From Chlamydomonas reinhardtii (lineage: Eukaryota; Chlorophyta; Chlorophyceae; Chlamydomonadales; Chlamydomonadaceae): 64,000 nt of DNA. The position numbers were made by a program, and so were the translations under genes. The stretch is taken from NCBI RefSeq assembly GCF_000002595.2, contig NC_057019.1:2057961-2121960 (forward strand), given 5' to 3'. Positions 39,420 to 51,119 of this stretch are shown one piece after another (positions within the stretch are counted from its first letter, which is position 1; the number at the start of each line of letters is the position of its first letter). The notes below the pieces were generated by a model that saw only the letters and a list, made by a program, of their open reading frames with translations, did not search any database and was not told the origin of the DNA.

Positions 39420-39924
39420 CACGACCTGGCCGAAAGCGGCAGGCTTTGCAGCGAAGGCCGACCGCGCGGCACCGGTGGCGGCAATTGCAGCCGCCCGGAA
39501 CACAGAATTCCCTAGTCCAGCAATTGCGACTATGTATAAATGTATGATGTAGTAGTCAAGACAACCGGGCCAGAATGTAAGCCCCGTGTGCCGATTTCCA
39601 GGGTGCAATCGGTCCTCCCAAACAACTGTTTCAGCGTTACATAGGTTATTTGTATTACACGAATCCCTGAATTGTACAAAACTCAATACCGAGTGTTGCA
39701 ACATGCAATCAAACTGACAAAATTGCATTGCATAAACCCAAGGTCCAACCAATCCGGCCGCAGCCGCTATCCACATACAGTAGTCCTTGTACCTTTAACG
39801 TGTCTGTAGGTGACAAGCGTGCTTACATAGCAAGACTGGTCAAGACATCTGAAAGTCGGTTTCGCGTACCGCGCGGTCTAGGCATCGTGACCTCGATTGG
39901 ATAAACCAACTACCGAACGCAACA
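39420..39924. promoter_or_regulatory. Divergent upstream region, 2OG oxygenase and carotenoid dioxygenase
   Basis: Only 505 bases separate two outward start codons. Composition is clearly AT-richer than the flanking exons around 39520-39720, and a TATAAA occurs near 39535 on the plus strand. The frame upstream of 39419 is open on the minus strand, so the oxygenase start could lie further up. Confidence 0.5.
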
Positions 39925-42900
39925 ATGCGCTGCTCGGCAAGCCAGCGCTCCAGCGGGGAGCTGGGCCAGCGGTCCCGCTCGGCGGGTTTGTGTGTGGCCC
40001 AGGCGCGTGTGCGGTCTTCAGGTGAGCCAGCCACGTCGACGCATCGCACCGGGCACCACCTTCTCCTAAGCCCCATATCGCAGTTATGAGTAGGGGCGCT
40101 GACTGTGGACAAGTGCTCGCCCATGGGGCAAGCGTTAGGCAGGGACCTGCAACCGAAGGATGCAACACCCAGAAGCTGGTATGCTGTACGCTGTCTGATG
40201 CGTTGTCCCTGCCCGCATGCTGCGCAGTGGTCGGACGCGCCTCGCCATCTGCCAGCACCAGCATCGCGCCCACTCAGCAGCAACTGCCGGCTGAGGGTGG
40301 AGATGGCCGTGGCGTGAGCCTGGGGCCGGTGACAGGTGGGCCCACCGTGTACCGTACGTGTCTGTGCGTGGTCGTGTTTGGGCGCAGGCCGCGCTTGGGC
40401 GTGTGAGGTTGGGCTGGTGTGGTCTGGCATTCCGGCGTGGTATGACGTCTTGGTTGCGCCCCTACATTTTGCTGTCTGGCGCCGGCAAAGTACGCATTGC
40501 GGCATGCGGTGCTAGGGTTTGGCCGCGCAATGGGCACTGCACGGCACTGCGCACTGGGCATGTGTGCGGGTCACCGGTGTCGTCAAGGGTTCTGCCAGGC
40601 ACCGCGTTTGATGGGTTTTAACCTGCAACACGTTGTGTTATGTTTTGAACTCGTCGCAGCTGAGCAGCTGGCCGCGCACAACACGCTGTTCACGTCACTG
40701 CTGAAGGAGTACGCCTACTGGGTGGAGGACGAGTGGGTGAGTGTTGTGACGACCGACGCACGGTGGGTGCGGCCGCAGCCAACAATGGAGGCGCCCAATC
40801 GAATCGCCTGCTTGCGGCCGAACGCGGTCTGTACTCACGGGAACATGCCGGCTTGGGAAGTGCCTTACCGCGGTGCTTGGGGACGCCGGGCCAGGGACGT
40901 GCACCGGGTTCCAAGGGAGCTGGCACGGTGTCTGCCACACATGTCGCAGCGACCCTTCCTCGGTGCTCGGTGCCCTCCTTGTCATGTGGCTGTCGGTCTC
41001 TCGGCCCATCGCATCTGCTGCTCATTGCGACATAGGGGATGGATTTACCAGTAAGCCCGGTATCGTCAGGTCGGGCCTCCCTGCTTGACTAATCCACTCA
41101 CGCACGGGCCGCCGTGTCGGCTGCTGCTGCCGCAGGTGACCGGCACCATCCCGCCGGAGCTGTGCGGCACCTACTTCCGCAACGGACCCGGCCTGCAGGT
41201 CAGTGCGGGGAGCAAGCCGGTATCCGTATGTCCAGTTGTCCCATGAGGGTGGCGCATGAGGGGGGGGGGGCTGGGCTGCAAAGGTCACGGAGGAGGTGGA
41301 GGCACGGACAGGTCAATCCTGGGGGGCTTCGCCCCCCTCGCTTCGCTCGGGGGGCTCAGCCCAACAAGGTGTGGTGGTTAGAGATGCTTTTGATGGGGGC
41401 CCTCTTGCAATACCGGCACCTGGACAGTACAAACCGAAACGCCAAAGGGCGCGTCACCAAAAGCAGCACCGGTAATGCGCCGACACGCAAGCGGCCGGGA
41501 ACCCTAGGAGCGCCCTAGGCTCGCCTAGTCGCCTGCAGGGGCACGGCAGGGCGCCGTGCAGCCCTGTACACGACAAAGGCACGCGCGCACCAGGAAACTC
41601 GAGCTTAGAACCCGAGCTCGCCACCCCCAAGAGTGAGCTCGAGCTGGGAAGGCAAGGGTTTGCGTGGTGTGCGACAGGCCTGCGAGAATCGGGACATGCC
41701 CAACTCGGCAAAGACCCGGGTGGCGCAGCTTTAAGGGCTTTCGGCCTAAGCGGTCCATATTTTGACAACTTTAGTAGTAGTGGTGGCAAGGCGAGGGGCG
41801 GACTGGGACAGAAACGTTTTCGTGAATGAGTGAGGTGCCCGTGCACTGAGGAGTGAGCAAACGGAGTCCATTCATCCTCTCGCCCGCCTCCTGGTTGATT
41901 TTTTCGGACCTGTGCACGCTGTCAAATGGATATAGCTTGATGTATGGCGATATGCCATGACAACATAGGCAAAAGGCACGTAATGGACAGCGTAATGGAC
42001 GTTGGCCCCACCTCGTTACCAATGCTGGGGGCGACTTCGTTAGAAGAACCACTGTATGATGCTTATTCCGCTTCGGGCGCTCGGAGCTCGCGGCGAGAAA
42101 CTGCGACCTCACAACCTCATGAAGCCGACCTGCTCCCGTCCTGCGACGACAGCCTTTACCCTTCAGTCTCCACTCTATCGCGTACCAACACCGCCAATCG
42201 GCTGCGCCCGCGTCCTCCGGCGGAGGCGTCCTCGCCAAACGCGAGCTCATCCTTGCGGGCCACGCCCCGTGACCACCGAGAGCTCGGGCAGCGCGTCGAC
42301 GGTTCCTCCTCCGCAAATGCAAGCCCCTCCCACCTGCGCCCCACACGCACTAGCCAGACCGGTCAACATCGCCCGCTCGAGGAGCTCTTGAGCCAGGCCA
42401 AATCGCTCTCGCGGCTCTGCCACCAGTTTGGCGGCACCTCCGCCTCGGGCGGCCTGGCATCATCAGGCCTGAGCTCGCGAACATTTGCAGAGGGCGCCAC
42501 CGTGCACAGCAGCTCCGGCGCCGCCAACAGCACCGGAGGCCGCAACTTCAGCCGCGCCAGCAGCAGCAAGGCAGCCAGCGGTGCAGCCGCCCCCAGCCCG
42601 TCCAGCTTCGGCGCCGCAGCCGAGTCAGCGGCACAACCCGACGACGGCGCCGGAGGAGGAGCCGCATCGCTCATACGCGCGACGCGCTTGCGAGACGTGA
42701 GCCCGGCCGCCACCGCCGCCGCGCCGCGCTACCTAGCCAGCCCCGCCGGCTCTCCGGCCATGCAGGGCCGCATGTCATATCTGGGTGACAGCGGTGCGCG
42801 CAGTGTCGAGCTTCCCGTCTTCCGCCGTGCCAGCAATGGCGGCCTGAAACTGGCGGCGGCGGTTGCGGCGGCCGCGGCAGCAGGCGAGGCTGCCGGCATC

Positions 42901-45900
42901 GCTGGCGCACAGTCGCCGACGGCGCTGTCAGGCGCGGCGTCGCCGTTCGGAACGCGCTCACGACACGCTCTATTTCAGGGCGCGGGGCTGGGCAGTCCGA
43001 GTTCTGGCGGCCTTGCAGCTAGCCCTGGTGGCGGCGGCGGCGGTGGCAGCGGTGCGGGAAGCCCGCTAGGGTCGGCGGCGGTGACGAGCTTGGGCGGCAG
43101 CAGCAAGAAGAGCAACGTCATTCAGTGGAACGAGCACGGTGGCGGCTCCAATCGCGCCCTGCGCAGCGCCACGCCACTGCCACCGCCGCCCCTGCCTCAA
43201 CACCTGTATTCGGGATTGCGACCGGTGCAGCCGTTGCCGCACGCGCCGCAGTGGCAACAGGCCAGCCCGGCGCTCTCGGAGCCGCACCATCTGCAATCGC
43301 TGTCGCCCGTGCCGCACCCGCCGCCGCCGCACCCACCGCCGCGCCGCGCGCCGTCCTTGCTCCAGCAGCAGCAGCCCCCACCGCGGCGGGCCAGCAGCCA
43401 CCACCTCTCCGCGCCGCTCGTGCCGCTGCTTGTGTCCATGGCCGGCGGCGCGGCGGCCTCCGGGCACAGCTCCCGCGGCGCCTCATCGTTCCGGCAGCAC
43501 CCAGCCGACGCACAGCTTGCGGCCATAGGCTACGAGTCTGACGGCGCGGACGGAGACAATGACGGCGGTGCAACGCTGCCTGGCGGCGCCGGCCGGGAGC
43601 GCACCAGCAACGGCCGGGAGCGCACCAGCGCCGGCGCCGAGCTGCGCGCTGGCATTGCGGTGGCCGCCGCCGGCAGCGGTGACAGCAGCAGCAACAGCAG
43701 CAGCGGCGGCCGCGGCGGTGGTCATGAGACGCACACGCTGCAGGCTGCCAAGCCACAAGCGCTGCAGCAGTCCACGTCGCAACACCAACGGCAGTCGCAG
43801 CCGCAGCCGGGGTCGAAGCAAACCTCGCCGCACCACTCCGGTGCGCACGCGCATGTCTCATCCACGCGGTCGCGCAACCGCTTCACGGTCTCCGACGACG
43901 GGCGCGGCCCGAACTCCGCGAGCGCTCGCCCCGCCGCCGGCGCGGCAGGCGCTGCCGCCACCGCGGCCCTGTCGGCAATGGCTGCGGGCCTGGCGGGTGT
44001 GGGCATTGGCGCGTCCACGACGAGGCGGCTGGCAGGCGGCGCCTCCACCGGTCCGGCCCTGCGCATTTGCTCCTTGCCGCGCCAGCATCACAGCTCCGCG
44101 CAGCCGCACACGGCCCGGCAGCACCCCGCGCAGCCGCCATACCAGCATCAAGGCAGCGGCGGCGGTGGCGGCGGTGTGGACGGTCTAGACATGTTTGCAG
44201 ACGCCCACGGGCTGCTGCCGACAGTCTTCTCGGCGACTGACGGCGCGGAGGCGGCGGCAGTGGCAGCTGCAGCGGGCGCCGCGGCAGGGCCGAGCGACAA
44301 GGAGCGCCGCATGCCGCAGCACGCTCGGACCTCTCAGCCCGCCGGCTTCGTCGTGCAGGACCTGCAAACCATGTCGATGCCTCAGCCGGCCATGGAGCGG
44401 AGCTCGGACGCGCGGTCCGCGGCGGGTGGTGACGACGGCGGCGGCGGCGGCGTGGCGTCTGGGCTTGAGCGGACTGGGTCGCGCAGTCGGCTGAAGGCGC
44501 TGGTGCCCTCGTTGATGCGGTCGCTGATGCGGGGTGCGGCGGCGCTTGTGAACCGCAAGGACAAGTCGCATGGGGCAGTGGCGGCGGCAGGTGGCAGCGA
44601 CCTTGCAGCGGTTTCTGTCGGCAGCAGCCAGGTGGTGCCGCTGTGAGGCGTGCGGCAGTGCCGACGGCAGTAGCGCCAGCAGCGGCAGTAGCAGCAGCAA
44701 CGGCTATGAGTTGTGGGGACTTCCGGCAGTGACATCAGGACGTTAGGCTGTGTAGGGTGTTGATGTGGTCGCAGCGCCGCGCCGACAACGAGTGTGTGAT
44801 GGCGTGTTGGCGCCAACCCGACTAGCAGGTACAACGCAACGAGTTCAAAGAAACATGATACATGTTGTCTAGGAAACATTCGCCTGGGCGTAAGTTAGTA
44901 TATCACTAGAGTTCACTTTAGATGGGGGGGCACAGACCAGCTACGATGCAGTTGAAAGGTGTGTGCGTCGGCTGTAGGGGCATGCTGGGACTGAGTGGGA
45001 CAAGAGGGTGCATCTGCATGTCGCGTTCTGCGTGTGTATGGGAACGCAAGCAGCTCTGAAGTTTAGGATGGCGGAGCCCGGCTCTTGCAATGTTATGGAT
45101 GTGTGTGTTACTGTTGTTCTAGTGGCTGGTGGCGGGTTTTTTTTACTATAGGAGGCTGTGGGCGGACCTGGCTAGCCACACACGCCATATTGTGGCGGTG
45201 ACGCTAGTCTGGTGGCTCACCCGAACACTGCTGCGGCATCCTGCATCAGGCGTAGCTGATACCGCAAACAGATGGAGACACAGACATACACGACAGTTAT
45301 TGAGGCATTGTGGGACGACGCAGGTTTGGGCGTACAGCGAAATGTAGAGCTACTGTAGAACCGTTCTATCGTGAATTAAGTGCAATGTCGTTAGAGGGGT
45401 CCGCTTGTGCGTGGGGGTCGCAGTTCGCCAATCGCTTTTCCCCCGCCATGTATTGCAAGACAAGCAGCAGCCAATGGCTTTGGTCTGGCTGGCTGCAGTG
45501 ATACACCTAAGCAAACAAACACCTTGACTGCGCACCAAAAGAGTTTGCGGCGGATTAAAATTGATTGTTATGCGTGCGCGGATGTGTCAGTGCCAGCAGC
45601 AGCATGTCTGGCGCGTGGTGGGGCAAGGGGTTGTGGTGGCGGTCACCGCCGGCGCCGTCTGTGTACGTGATTCATGTATTCGCTGCATGGCCACTCAAGG
45701 ACACCGTCGCAGATGCTGAGGCGGCAGTGGGTGTGCGTGCAGCGTGCTTGTGGTCTTTCGCTTGTGGTAGCGCGGGGCAGCAGTCATCCCAGGCAAGCAG
45801 CAAATGCTGTGCGGTCCTGAACGCGTGTGAGAACATATGTGTGTTCTGCGCGCGATCAGCGATCTACGCACCGGCTATGTAAACGCTGTGGTGACAGGCA

Positions 45901-46962
45901 GGAGGTACTTTGATACAGGCTCCGTGGCCTGAGCAAATGCGCTGCAATGATAAGGCGGCACTGTGTAGACCGGCATGGCCCTTTCGACGAAGAAGGCGAA
46001 GAAAAATAAGAGGGTCCAGGGGGAGTTTGTAAGTACCAGCCGAAACTGAACCAAATCAAACGAGAGAGCAGGCCCTCAATCCAATGCAGCGCGAATCCAG
46101 ACAAAGTCAGTAGGACCCCATCCACATAAACAGAGGACTGGCGGGGCGCCATGGAAGCCCTGCTGAGGAAGTCCGGTGCATAACGTTGTCGGGCCATTGC
46201 GGATTCCCGTCTTCCCATGTCTGTGTGACACCAGCCGCATCACACGCCGCCACATCGGGGTGCCAGCTGCTCAGGGGGCCGCCCTCCTTCAGACTTACGC
46301 AACCGCCCCTCCCCCCGCACGAACGGCTACCCTCTCTTCTGTGGCTTCAGGCAGAGTTGTAGGGGGCGGCATGTGACACGGGCGCAGCCACGCAGCTACC
46401 TGCAGAGGAACGTAGGGACACACGCGCGCTCCAGCTCCCGCCCACCTTGCAGCCCCGGCACATGTACGGGACGTAAACGTGCGCCACACATGAACAGACG
46501 GCCACACATGAATACTATGTGGCAAGAAGGGACAGCTCCACCCACACACGCCCACACTCCGACAACCACATTTTGCCGCTCACGCCGTCTCATTCCGCAC
46601 GCCCGCTCTCGTCTGCCGACCTGCCCAGGTGGACAACCCCAGGTACAAGCGCCACAACTTCGACGGCGACGGCATGATTCTGTCCGTGGCCTTCAAGGTG
46701 GGGAGGGGGGCGCAGCCCTGTGCAGGCCCAGTTTGCGGGTCACAGGCAGGGGTCACAGTCAGGGGTCACAGCGGCCTCGGCCACAACCGTTGTCGTCGCT
46801 GCAAGCATTTCTCTGTGTAACTGGCATCATGCAGTGCTCGGTCATGCCGCTCTCGCTTCTGCGTCATTTCACGCTCCCTCCACCCCCGCAGGACGGCCAA
46901 GCGTACTTCCGCAACCGCTTCGTCCGCACCACCGGCTTCGAAAAGGAACAGGTGCGTGTGCG

Positions 46963-47022
<60 letters not shown>

Positions 47023-47439
47023 CGTGTGCGTGCGCGCGCACCATTATACCAGCAGCTCCCGACGCGTCGGTGTACGGGGTACGGTGCATGTATACGATAA
47101 ACTCGTGCGTCTACGTGGCAAAACAGGACAGCGTCCGCAGTGGAACTACGGCGGGACGCGGCTGCCCGCTCATCCTCCTGTGTCATGCACCGTGTCATAC
47201 ACATGCACACGCTCCTCACCCCTCTTCCCTCTCTTCCCCTTCGCCCTGTCCACAGGAGGCTGGCCGGCCTCTGTTCCGCAACTCCTTCAGCCGGGGCAGT
47301 GCGGACGGCTCGCCCTTCTTCAACCCCTTCGACCTGTCCTTCAAGAACGTGGCCAACACGGGCGTGCTGGCCTGGGGCGGGCAGCTGTATGCGCTGTGGG
47401 AGGTGAGGGCGTGGGGCGGGGCCGACCTGGGGAAGCGGG

Positions 47440-47496
<57 letters not shown>

Positions 47497-50400
47497 TTCA
47501 TGAGGGCTAGGTGCAGAGCGGGAGGGCGCCTTGGGTGCAGCCCAGGGAGGTGGTGCGCTGAGCCGCGCTGCACCAGAGTCTGGGTCCATCAAAGGCGCTG
47601 GTGCCGGCCACTCGCGCAGCCTCCGCTCCCTTCCGCCCTCCATTCCCTCAGCTCTTGCCCTCTCGCCGCCCATCCGCCTCACCTCACCCCCCTCACCTAA
47701 TCATGAATGTAACCCTCTCCCCTCCGCACCCCTCAAACCCTCTGCCCCCCCGCCCCCCGCCCCCTCAGGCCGGCCTGCCCTACGCCATGGACCCGACCAG
47801 CCTGGCCACCCGCGGCGAGAGCCGCATGGGCGGCGCTCTCAAGGGCACCACCTTCGCCGCCCACTACCGCATCACCACTGAGGTGAGGGGCGCAGCGTGA
47901 AGAGGGAATGCAGCTGCGGCTGCGGCTGCGGCTACACGGAGACGACAAGCGTGGCGGCCAATGGAATTATTCCCTCAATTTGCCCAAAGTGACCACTGCC
48001 CCCCCCCCACACACACACACGCTCGTGAATTAATAACTCTGTTGTGCATGAACGCCTGCCCCTTCCCCTCCCCTCCCCCCGCATGATGTTGCTGCAGGCG
48101 GACGGCTCTCAGCGCTGGGTGTCGTTCTCCACCGCCACCGGCTTCGGCGGCAGCGCGGTCACCTTCTACGAGTTCGCGGAGGACGGCAGTCTGGTGCACG
48201 AGACAGTGCACAAGTTGGAGGTGAGGCGGGGCGCGGGGGTTATGTGCCCGGGCCCAATGAAGAATCCCCATCTCGGGGAGGGCCTGGGGGCATGAGGGGA
48301 GGGGCGGCCGGCGGCCGGCGGCGGCACAGGTTGGACGTCCCCGTGTGATGCGTGTGTATGCACGCAAGTGCGACGTGCATGCGTTCGCGCGACAAGACAC
48401 TCGCACGATGCACATGGGTTATGCAATCATTCTCAATTTCCCGTTATGCTGATGTTGATGGAGGCTCAAACACCCCATTACCCTTCACAAATTGTCTTTA
48501 TGTTCTCTTTCGCGCGCCCGCACCCAGAACACGTCCATGGTGTTCATCCACGACATGCTGGTCAGCGAGCACTACTACATAATCATACTGGGGCCCATCG
48601 AGTTCAGCGGCAAGAAGTTCGCGACGGAGGTGCGGGGGGGCCAGGCGGGCGGGCGGGCGGGCGGGGAGGGGCGGGAAGGATGTGGTGATGGGGCGGGGCC
48701 TGGCGGTCGAGGGCGGGCGATCGCGACGGCACGTAAATGTTACGTGTACACACGGGATGTGTCCTTCGCTTGTGCTCTCTAACACAAATGGAGTGTAATA
48801 CATGCGGCCGTACAGCTGTGCAGCTGGTGTCACACCTCCTCCGGCACGTCCGCTTCGTGATCGCCTCGCACACCGCATTTCATTACCGTATCTGCCTCCC
48901 ATGCGACAACTGCAGCCCCGTCCCACGGCTTTGACCCGCCTTCCTCTGCCCCTGCCCTCCTGTCCCTACCCACCTGTCCCTACCCACCTGTCCCTACCCA
49001 CCTGTCCTCCTGATCTCCCCCAGTACGTGTTCAGCAAGTGCTCCATCGCGGAGTGCCTCACCTACAACCCTGACAAGCCCGGCCGTGTGGTGCTGGTGCC
49101 GCGGCCGGGGCGGCCCAGCGGCAAAAGCACGTGTGAGTGGCGCCGGGATGAATGCCGCGTGCAACTGAAACGCGACGCAATAGCCGAAAGCCTGCCCTGC
49201 AAGCGGCTGCCTCCAGGGCAAGAAGCACATACCCCGCACGCCCCTGTCGCCTACTCCCCAGCGCCCAGCACCCGCCTCTGCCTTCCAGTGTCTGGGCTTG
49301 GCGCTCATACCTCCTGACCTCTGGGCCACCTCCCCCCCACACACACGCACACACGCACAGCCCTGGTGCCGCGCACACTGGAGATCCCGCCCTGCTTCGT
49401 GTTCCACCACGTCAACGCCTTCGAGCCCGAGCCCGAGGCGGGCGTGGCGGCGGGGGCTGTCGCGGGGGAGCCGGTGGTGGTGATTGACACGGTGGCGTGG
49501 GACAAGGTGTCGTTCGAGGTGAACCAGTACACCTACGGCCCTGACTACTACACAGGTGGGTGGGTGGCCGGCTGGGTGGGTGGCGGGGCGTTAGATGGGG
49601 GATGGGGTGGGTCGGAGCACCTGGTACAGGATGGATGCGTGTGTCTATGTCTGTGGTGTATGGGTAGTGCAAAGCCAGGCATGCAGCACTGCAGGCGATG
49701 GGCAGTACCCCGGCACAGTAACCCGCAGCATGCACGCCGTGTCTCCTCTCCTTATGCTCTCTAACACACACGCGCTTGTCGGCTCCCTTGCCCGCACACA
49801 AACACAAAAGGCGGCCCACAAACACACTCGTGTTTCGTTTGCCCTTTTCACACACAGGCGGCAGCCGCTCCCACCTGGTTCGGCTGGTGGTGGACCCGGC
49901 TGGTGGCCGTGTGACGCCGCACCGCCTGCTGCGCCGCACCGTGGAGTTCGCCAGCCCCGACCCGCGGGCCACAGCCCGGCCCCACAGCGCCGTGTTCGGC
50001 GGCTGCGACATGGTGGACCACCCGCTGCACTGGGGGCCCATACAGGTGGGGGGCGGGGAGGGGGGTGTTGGTGTGTGTATGGGGGGGGGTGTTGGGGGGG
50101 GGAAGACGCTTCTTTGTGGAGGCTGCAGACCGCGTGGGCCACCTTCAGGAAACACGTCCCGGCTGCATTATCGCAAGGAGTTGTCATTTAGGAAACCGCA
50201 TTGTCTCCGCCTTCGGTGCACTCCCATACCCCCCATGCACTCCCGGCCCCACACGCACACGCCCTGTAGGGAGTGTTCCGCGCTGACATCGACCCGCAGC
50301 TGGGCCTCACGCCCGCCACCTCCAGCGCCGCGGCCCGGCAGCAGGCGGAGCGGGCGGTGGCGGCGGGCGCCGACGGCACAGCGCCGGGCGTGAAGGCGGA

Positions 50401-51119
50401 CGTGTGGTGGGTGGTGCGGGCCCGGGTAGGGCGCTGTGCAGAACTGCATGAGAGGGAGACACACACACATTCACACACGCAGACGGCATACAATATCTTT
50501 GCGCTTTGATTTCCTTGTGCTCTTTACAACACAGACGGTGGAGGGAACAGGTTACATGCGTCGTGCACATGGCAACAGTGCTGCTTGTGCCGTACTGCGT
50601 GCTCTCGCCCTCGCCGTTGAAGCCTGAAACCCACCGCGGCTTGTGCCGCCTTGCGCCCTGCTGCCCCCAGGTTCGCGGGCCCGCGGCGCTTCCCCGGCGA
50701 GCCGATGTTCGTGCCCCGGCCCGGCGCCGACAGCCGCGAGGGCGAGGGCTGGGTGCTGGTAGCGGTACACAACGCCGACACACAGACCGGGGAGCTGGTC
50801 ATCCTGGATGCGCAGGTGCGTGCATGTGTGTGTAACAAAAACAACGGTCGTGTCAGGACCACCACGCCCGCACCGCCGGCCCCACACCCTGTGCCGCACC
50901 CACGCCACACCCCAGCCCCTCACCTCCGACCCACCCACCCACCCGCCCTCACCCCCAACGCCGCAGCACCTGTCCAAGGGCCCCCTGGCCACCATCCGCC
51001 TGCCGCACCGCCTGCCCGCCGGCCTGCACGGCTCCTGGCACGGCTCCTTCCTGGGCCCCGACCCCAGCCAGCAGCAGCAGCCTCGCTTTCAGGAGCTGGC
51101 CACCATTCGGGCGCTGTGA
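39925..51119 (+). CDS. Carotenoid cleavage dioxygenase family protein
   Basis: Sixteen exons: 39925-40021, 40228-40335, 40660-40736, 41136-41198, 46629-46697, 46892-46951, 47256-47402, 47769-47882, 48098-48220, 48528-48629, 49024-49132, 49361-49555, 49858-50045, 50270-50406, 50671-50815, 50967-51119; 628 residues. The first exons give a Ser/Arg/Ala-rich transit-type N-terminus. Family hallmarks follow: GTYFRNGPGL, FDGDGMI, NVANTGVLAWGG and four iron-binding histidines, H239 (AAHYR), H294 (FIHDM), H372 (FHHVNA) and H599 (GLHGSW). These enzymes split carotenoids or apocarotenoids oxidatively at a double bond; the plastid site and substrate are inferred. The exon 4-5 join is phase 0 and matches the family spacing between NGPG and FDGDGM, so the 5.4-kb intron is real unless the assembly is wrong. 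I saw no TGTAA after the stop. Confidence 0.93.
41320..41365. repeat. Palindromic GC hairpin
   Basis: GGGGGGC-TTC-GCCCCCC forms a 7-bp stem with a 3-base loop, directly followed by TCGCTTCGCTCGGGGGGCTC, which can pair back with the same C run. It resembles the palindromic repeats known from volvocine organelle DNA. Confidence 0.7.
41944..44646 (+). CDS. 900-codon intronless ORF nested in the dioxygenase intron
   Basis: A single uninterrupted frame on the same strand as the host gene. I do not recognise it. The protein is dominated by Ser, Ala, Gly, Pro, Gln and His low-complexity runs and should be largely disordered. Two segments look more structured: residues about 145-165 (RPLEELLSQAKSLSRLCHQF) and a basic amphipathic helix near the C-terminus (LKALVPSLMRSLMRGAAALV). 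No signal peptide or membrane span is seen. The start could be the first ATG or MDSVMDV 14 codons later. A TGTAA lies 1.2 kb after the stop at 45878-45882. GC-rich sequence yields chance ORFs, but 2.7 kb without a stop beside AT-richer flanks favours a real gene. Confidence 0.5.
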   Translation: MAICHDNIGKRHVMDSVMDVGPTSLPMLGATSLEEPLYDAYSASGARSSRRETATSQPHEADLLPSCDDSLYPSVSTLSRTNTANRLRPRPPAEASSPNASSSLRATPRDHRELGQRVDGSSSANASPSHLRPTRTSQTGQHRPLEELLSQAKSLSRLCHQFGGTSASGGLASSGLSSRTFAEGATVHSSSGAANSTGGRNFSRASSSKAASGAAAPSPSSFGAAAESAAQPDDGAGGGAASLIRATRLRDVSPAATAAAPRYLASPAGSPAMQGRMSYLGDSGARSVELPVFRRASNGGLKLAAAVAAAAAAGEAAGIAGAQSPTALSGAASPFGTRSRHALFQGAGLGSPSSGGLAASPGGGGGGGSGAGSPLGSAAVTSLGGSSKKSNVIQWNEHGGGSNRALRSATPLPPPPLPQHLYSGLRPVQPLPHAPQWQQASPALSEPHHLQSLSPVPHPPPPHPPPRRAPSLLQQQQPPPRRASSHHLSAPLVPLLVSMAGGAAASGHSSRGASSFRQHPADAQLAAIGYESDGADGDNDGGATLPGGAGRERTSNGRERTSAGAELRAGIAVAAAGSGDSSSNSSSGGRGGGHETHTLQAAKPQALQQSTSQHQRQSQPQPGSKQTSPHHSGAHAHVSSTRSRNRFTVSDDGRGPNSASARPAAGAAGAAATAALSAMAAGLAGVGIGASTTRRLAGGASTGPALRICSLPRQHHSSAQPHTARQHPAQPPYQHQGSGGGGGGVDGLDMFADAHGLLPTVFSATDGAEAAAVAAAAGAAAGPSDKERRMPQHARTSQPAGFVVQDLQTMSMPQPAMERSSDARSAAGGDDGGGGGVASGLERTGSRSRLKALVPSLMRSLMRGAAALVNRKDKSHGAVAAAGGSDLAAVSVGSSQVVPL
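45878..45882 (+). promoter_or_regulatory. TGTAA motif downstream of the nested ORF
   Basis: The first plus-strand TGTAA seen after the nested ORF, inside the host intron; a second is at 46028-46032. If used, it would also truncate the dioxygenase transcript. Confidence 0.3.
46026..46062 (+). repeat. Dispersed intronic repeat, module 1 (copy B)
   Basis: TTTGTAAGTACCAGCCGAAAC then TGAACCAAATC, followed about 20 bases later by CCAATGCAGCG. It matches copy A (20695-20745, minus) and copy C (56190-56218). Confidence 0.6.
46965..47035. repeat. Intronic (TG)n tract after a splice donor
   Basis: Starts about 14 bases after the exon 6 donor of the dioxygenase gene. Confidence 0.95.
47441..47493. repeat. 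Intronic (TG)n tract after a splice donor
   Basis: Starts about 38 bases after the exon 7 donor of the dioxygenase gene. Confidence 0.95.
48243..48280 (+). repeat. Dispersed intronic repeat, module 2 (copy 1)
   Basis: GTGCCCGGGCCCAATGAAG in the dioxygenase intron after exon 9; related copies at 55390 and 56278 in SEC63 introns. Confidence 0.5.
48957..49012. repeat. 14-bp tandem repeat, about 4 copies
   Basis: Unit CCTGTCCCTACCCA immediately upstream of the exon 11 acceptor, forming a long pyrimidine-rich tract. Confidence 0.9.

Larger units (their letters stand above)
41199..46628 (+). other. 5.4-kb intron 4 of the dioxygenase gene
   Basis: The intron begins with GTCAGT and ends CCCAG. It holds a GC-rich hairpin at about 41320-41365, an inverted CTCGAG/GAGCTC cluster near 41595-41650, the 900-codon ORF at 41944-44646, an AT-richer tail (44650-46000) without genes, and a copy of a dispersed repeat near 46026-46062. 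Other introns in this gene are 190-760 bases. Confidence 0.8.

Noticed and set aside
43066-43861. Minus-strand ORFs opposite the nested 900-codon ORF
   Set aside because: Shorter, Arg/Ala-rich antisense shadows typical of GC-rich sequence.
41944-44646. The nested ORF as an extra exon of the dioxygenase
   Set aside because: It would insert 900 residues between NGPGL and FDGDGM, which are closely spaced in the family, and it has its own start and stop.
48957-49012. Possible CRISPR-like array
   Set aside because: Direct 14-bp units without spacers in a pyrimidine tract before a splice acceptor.
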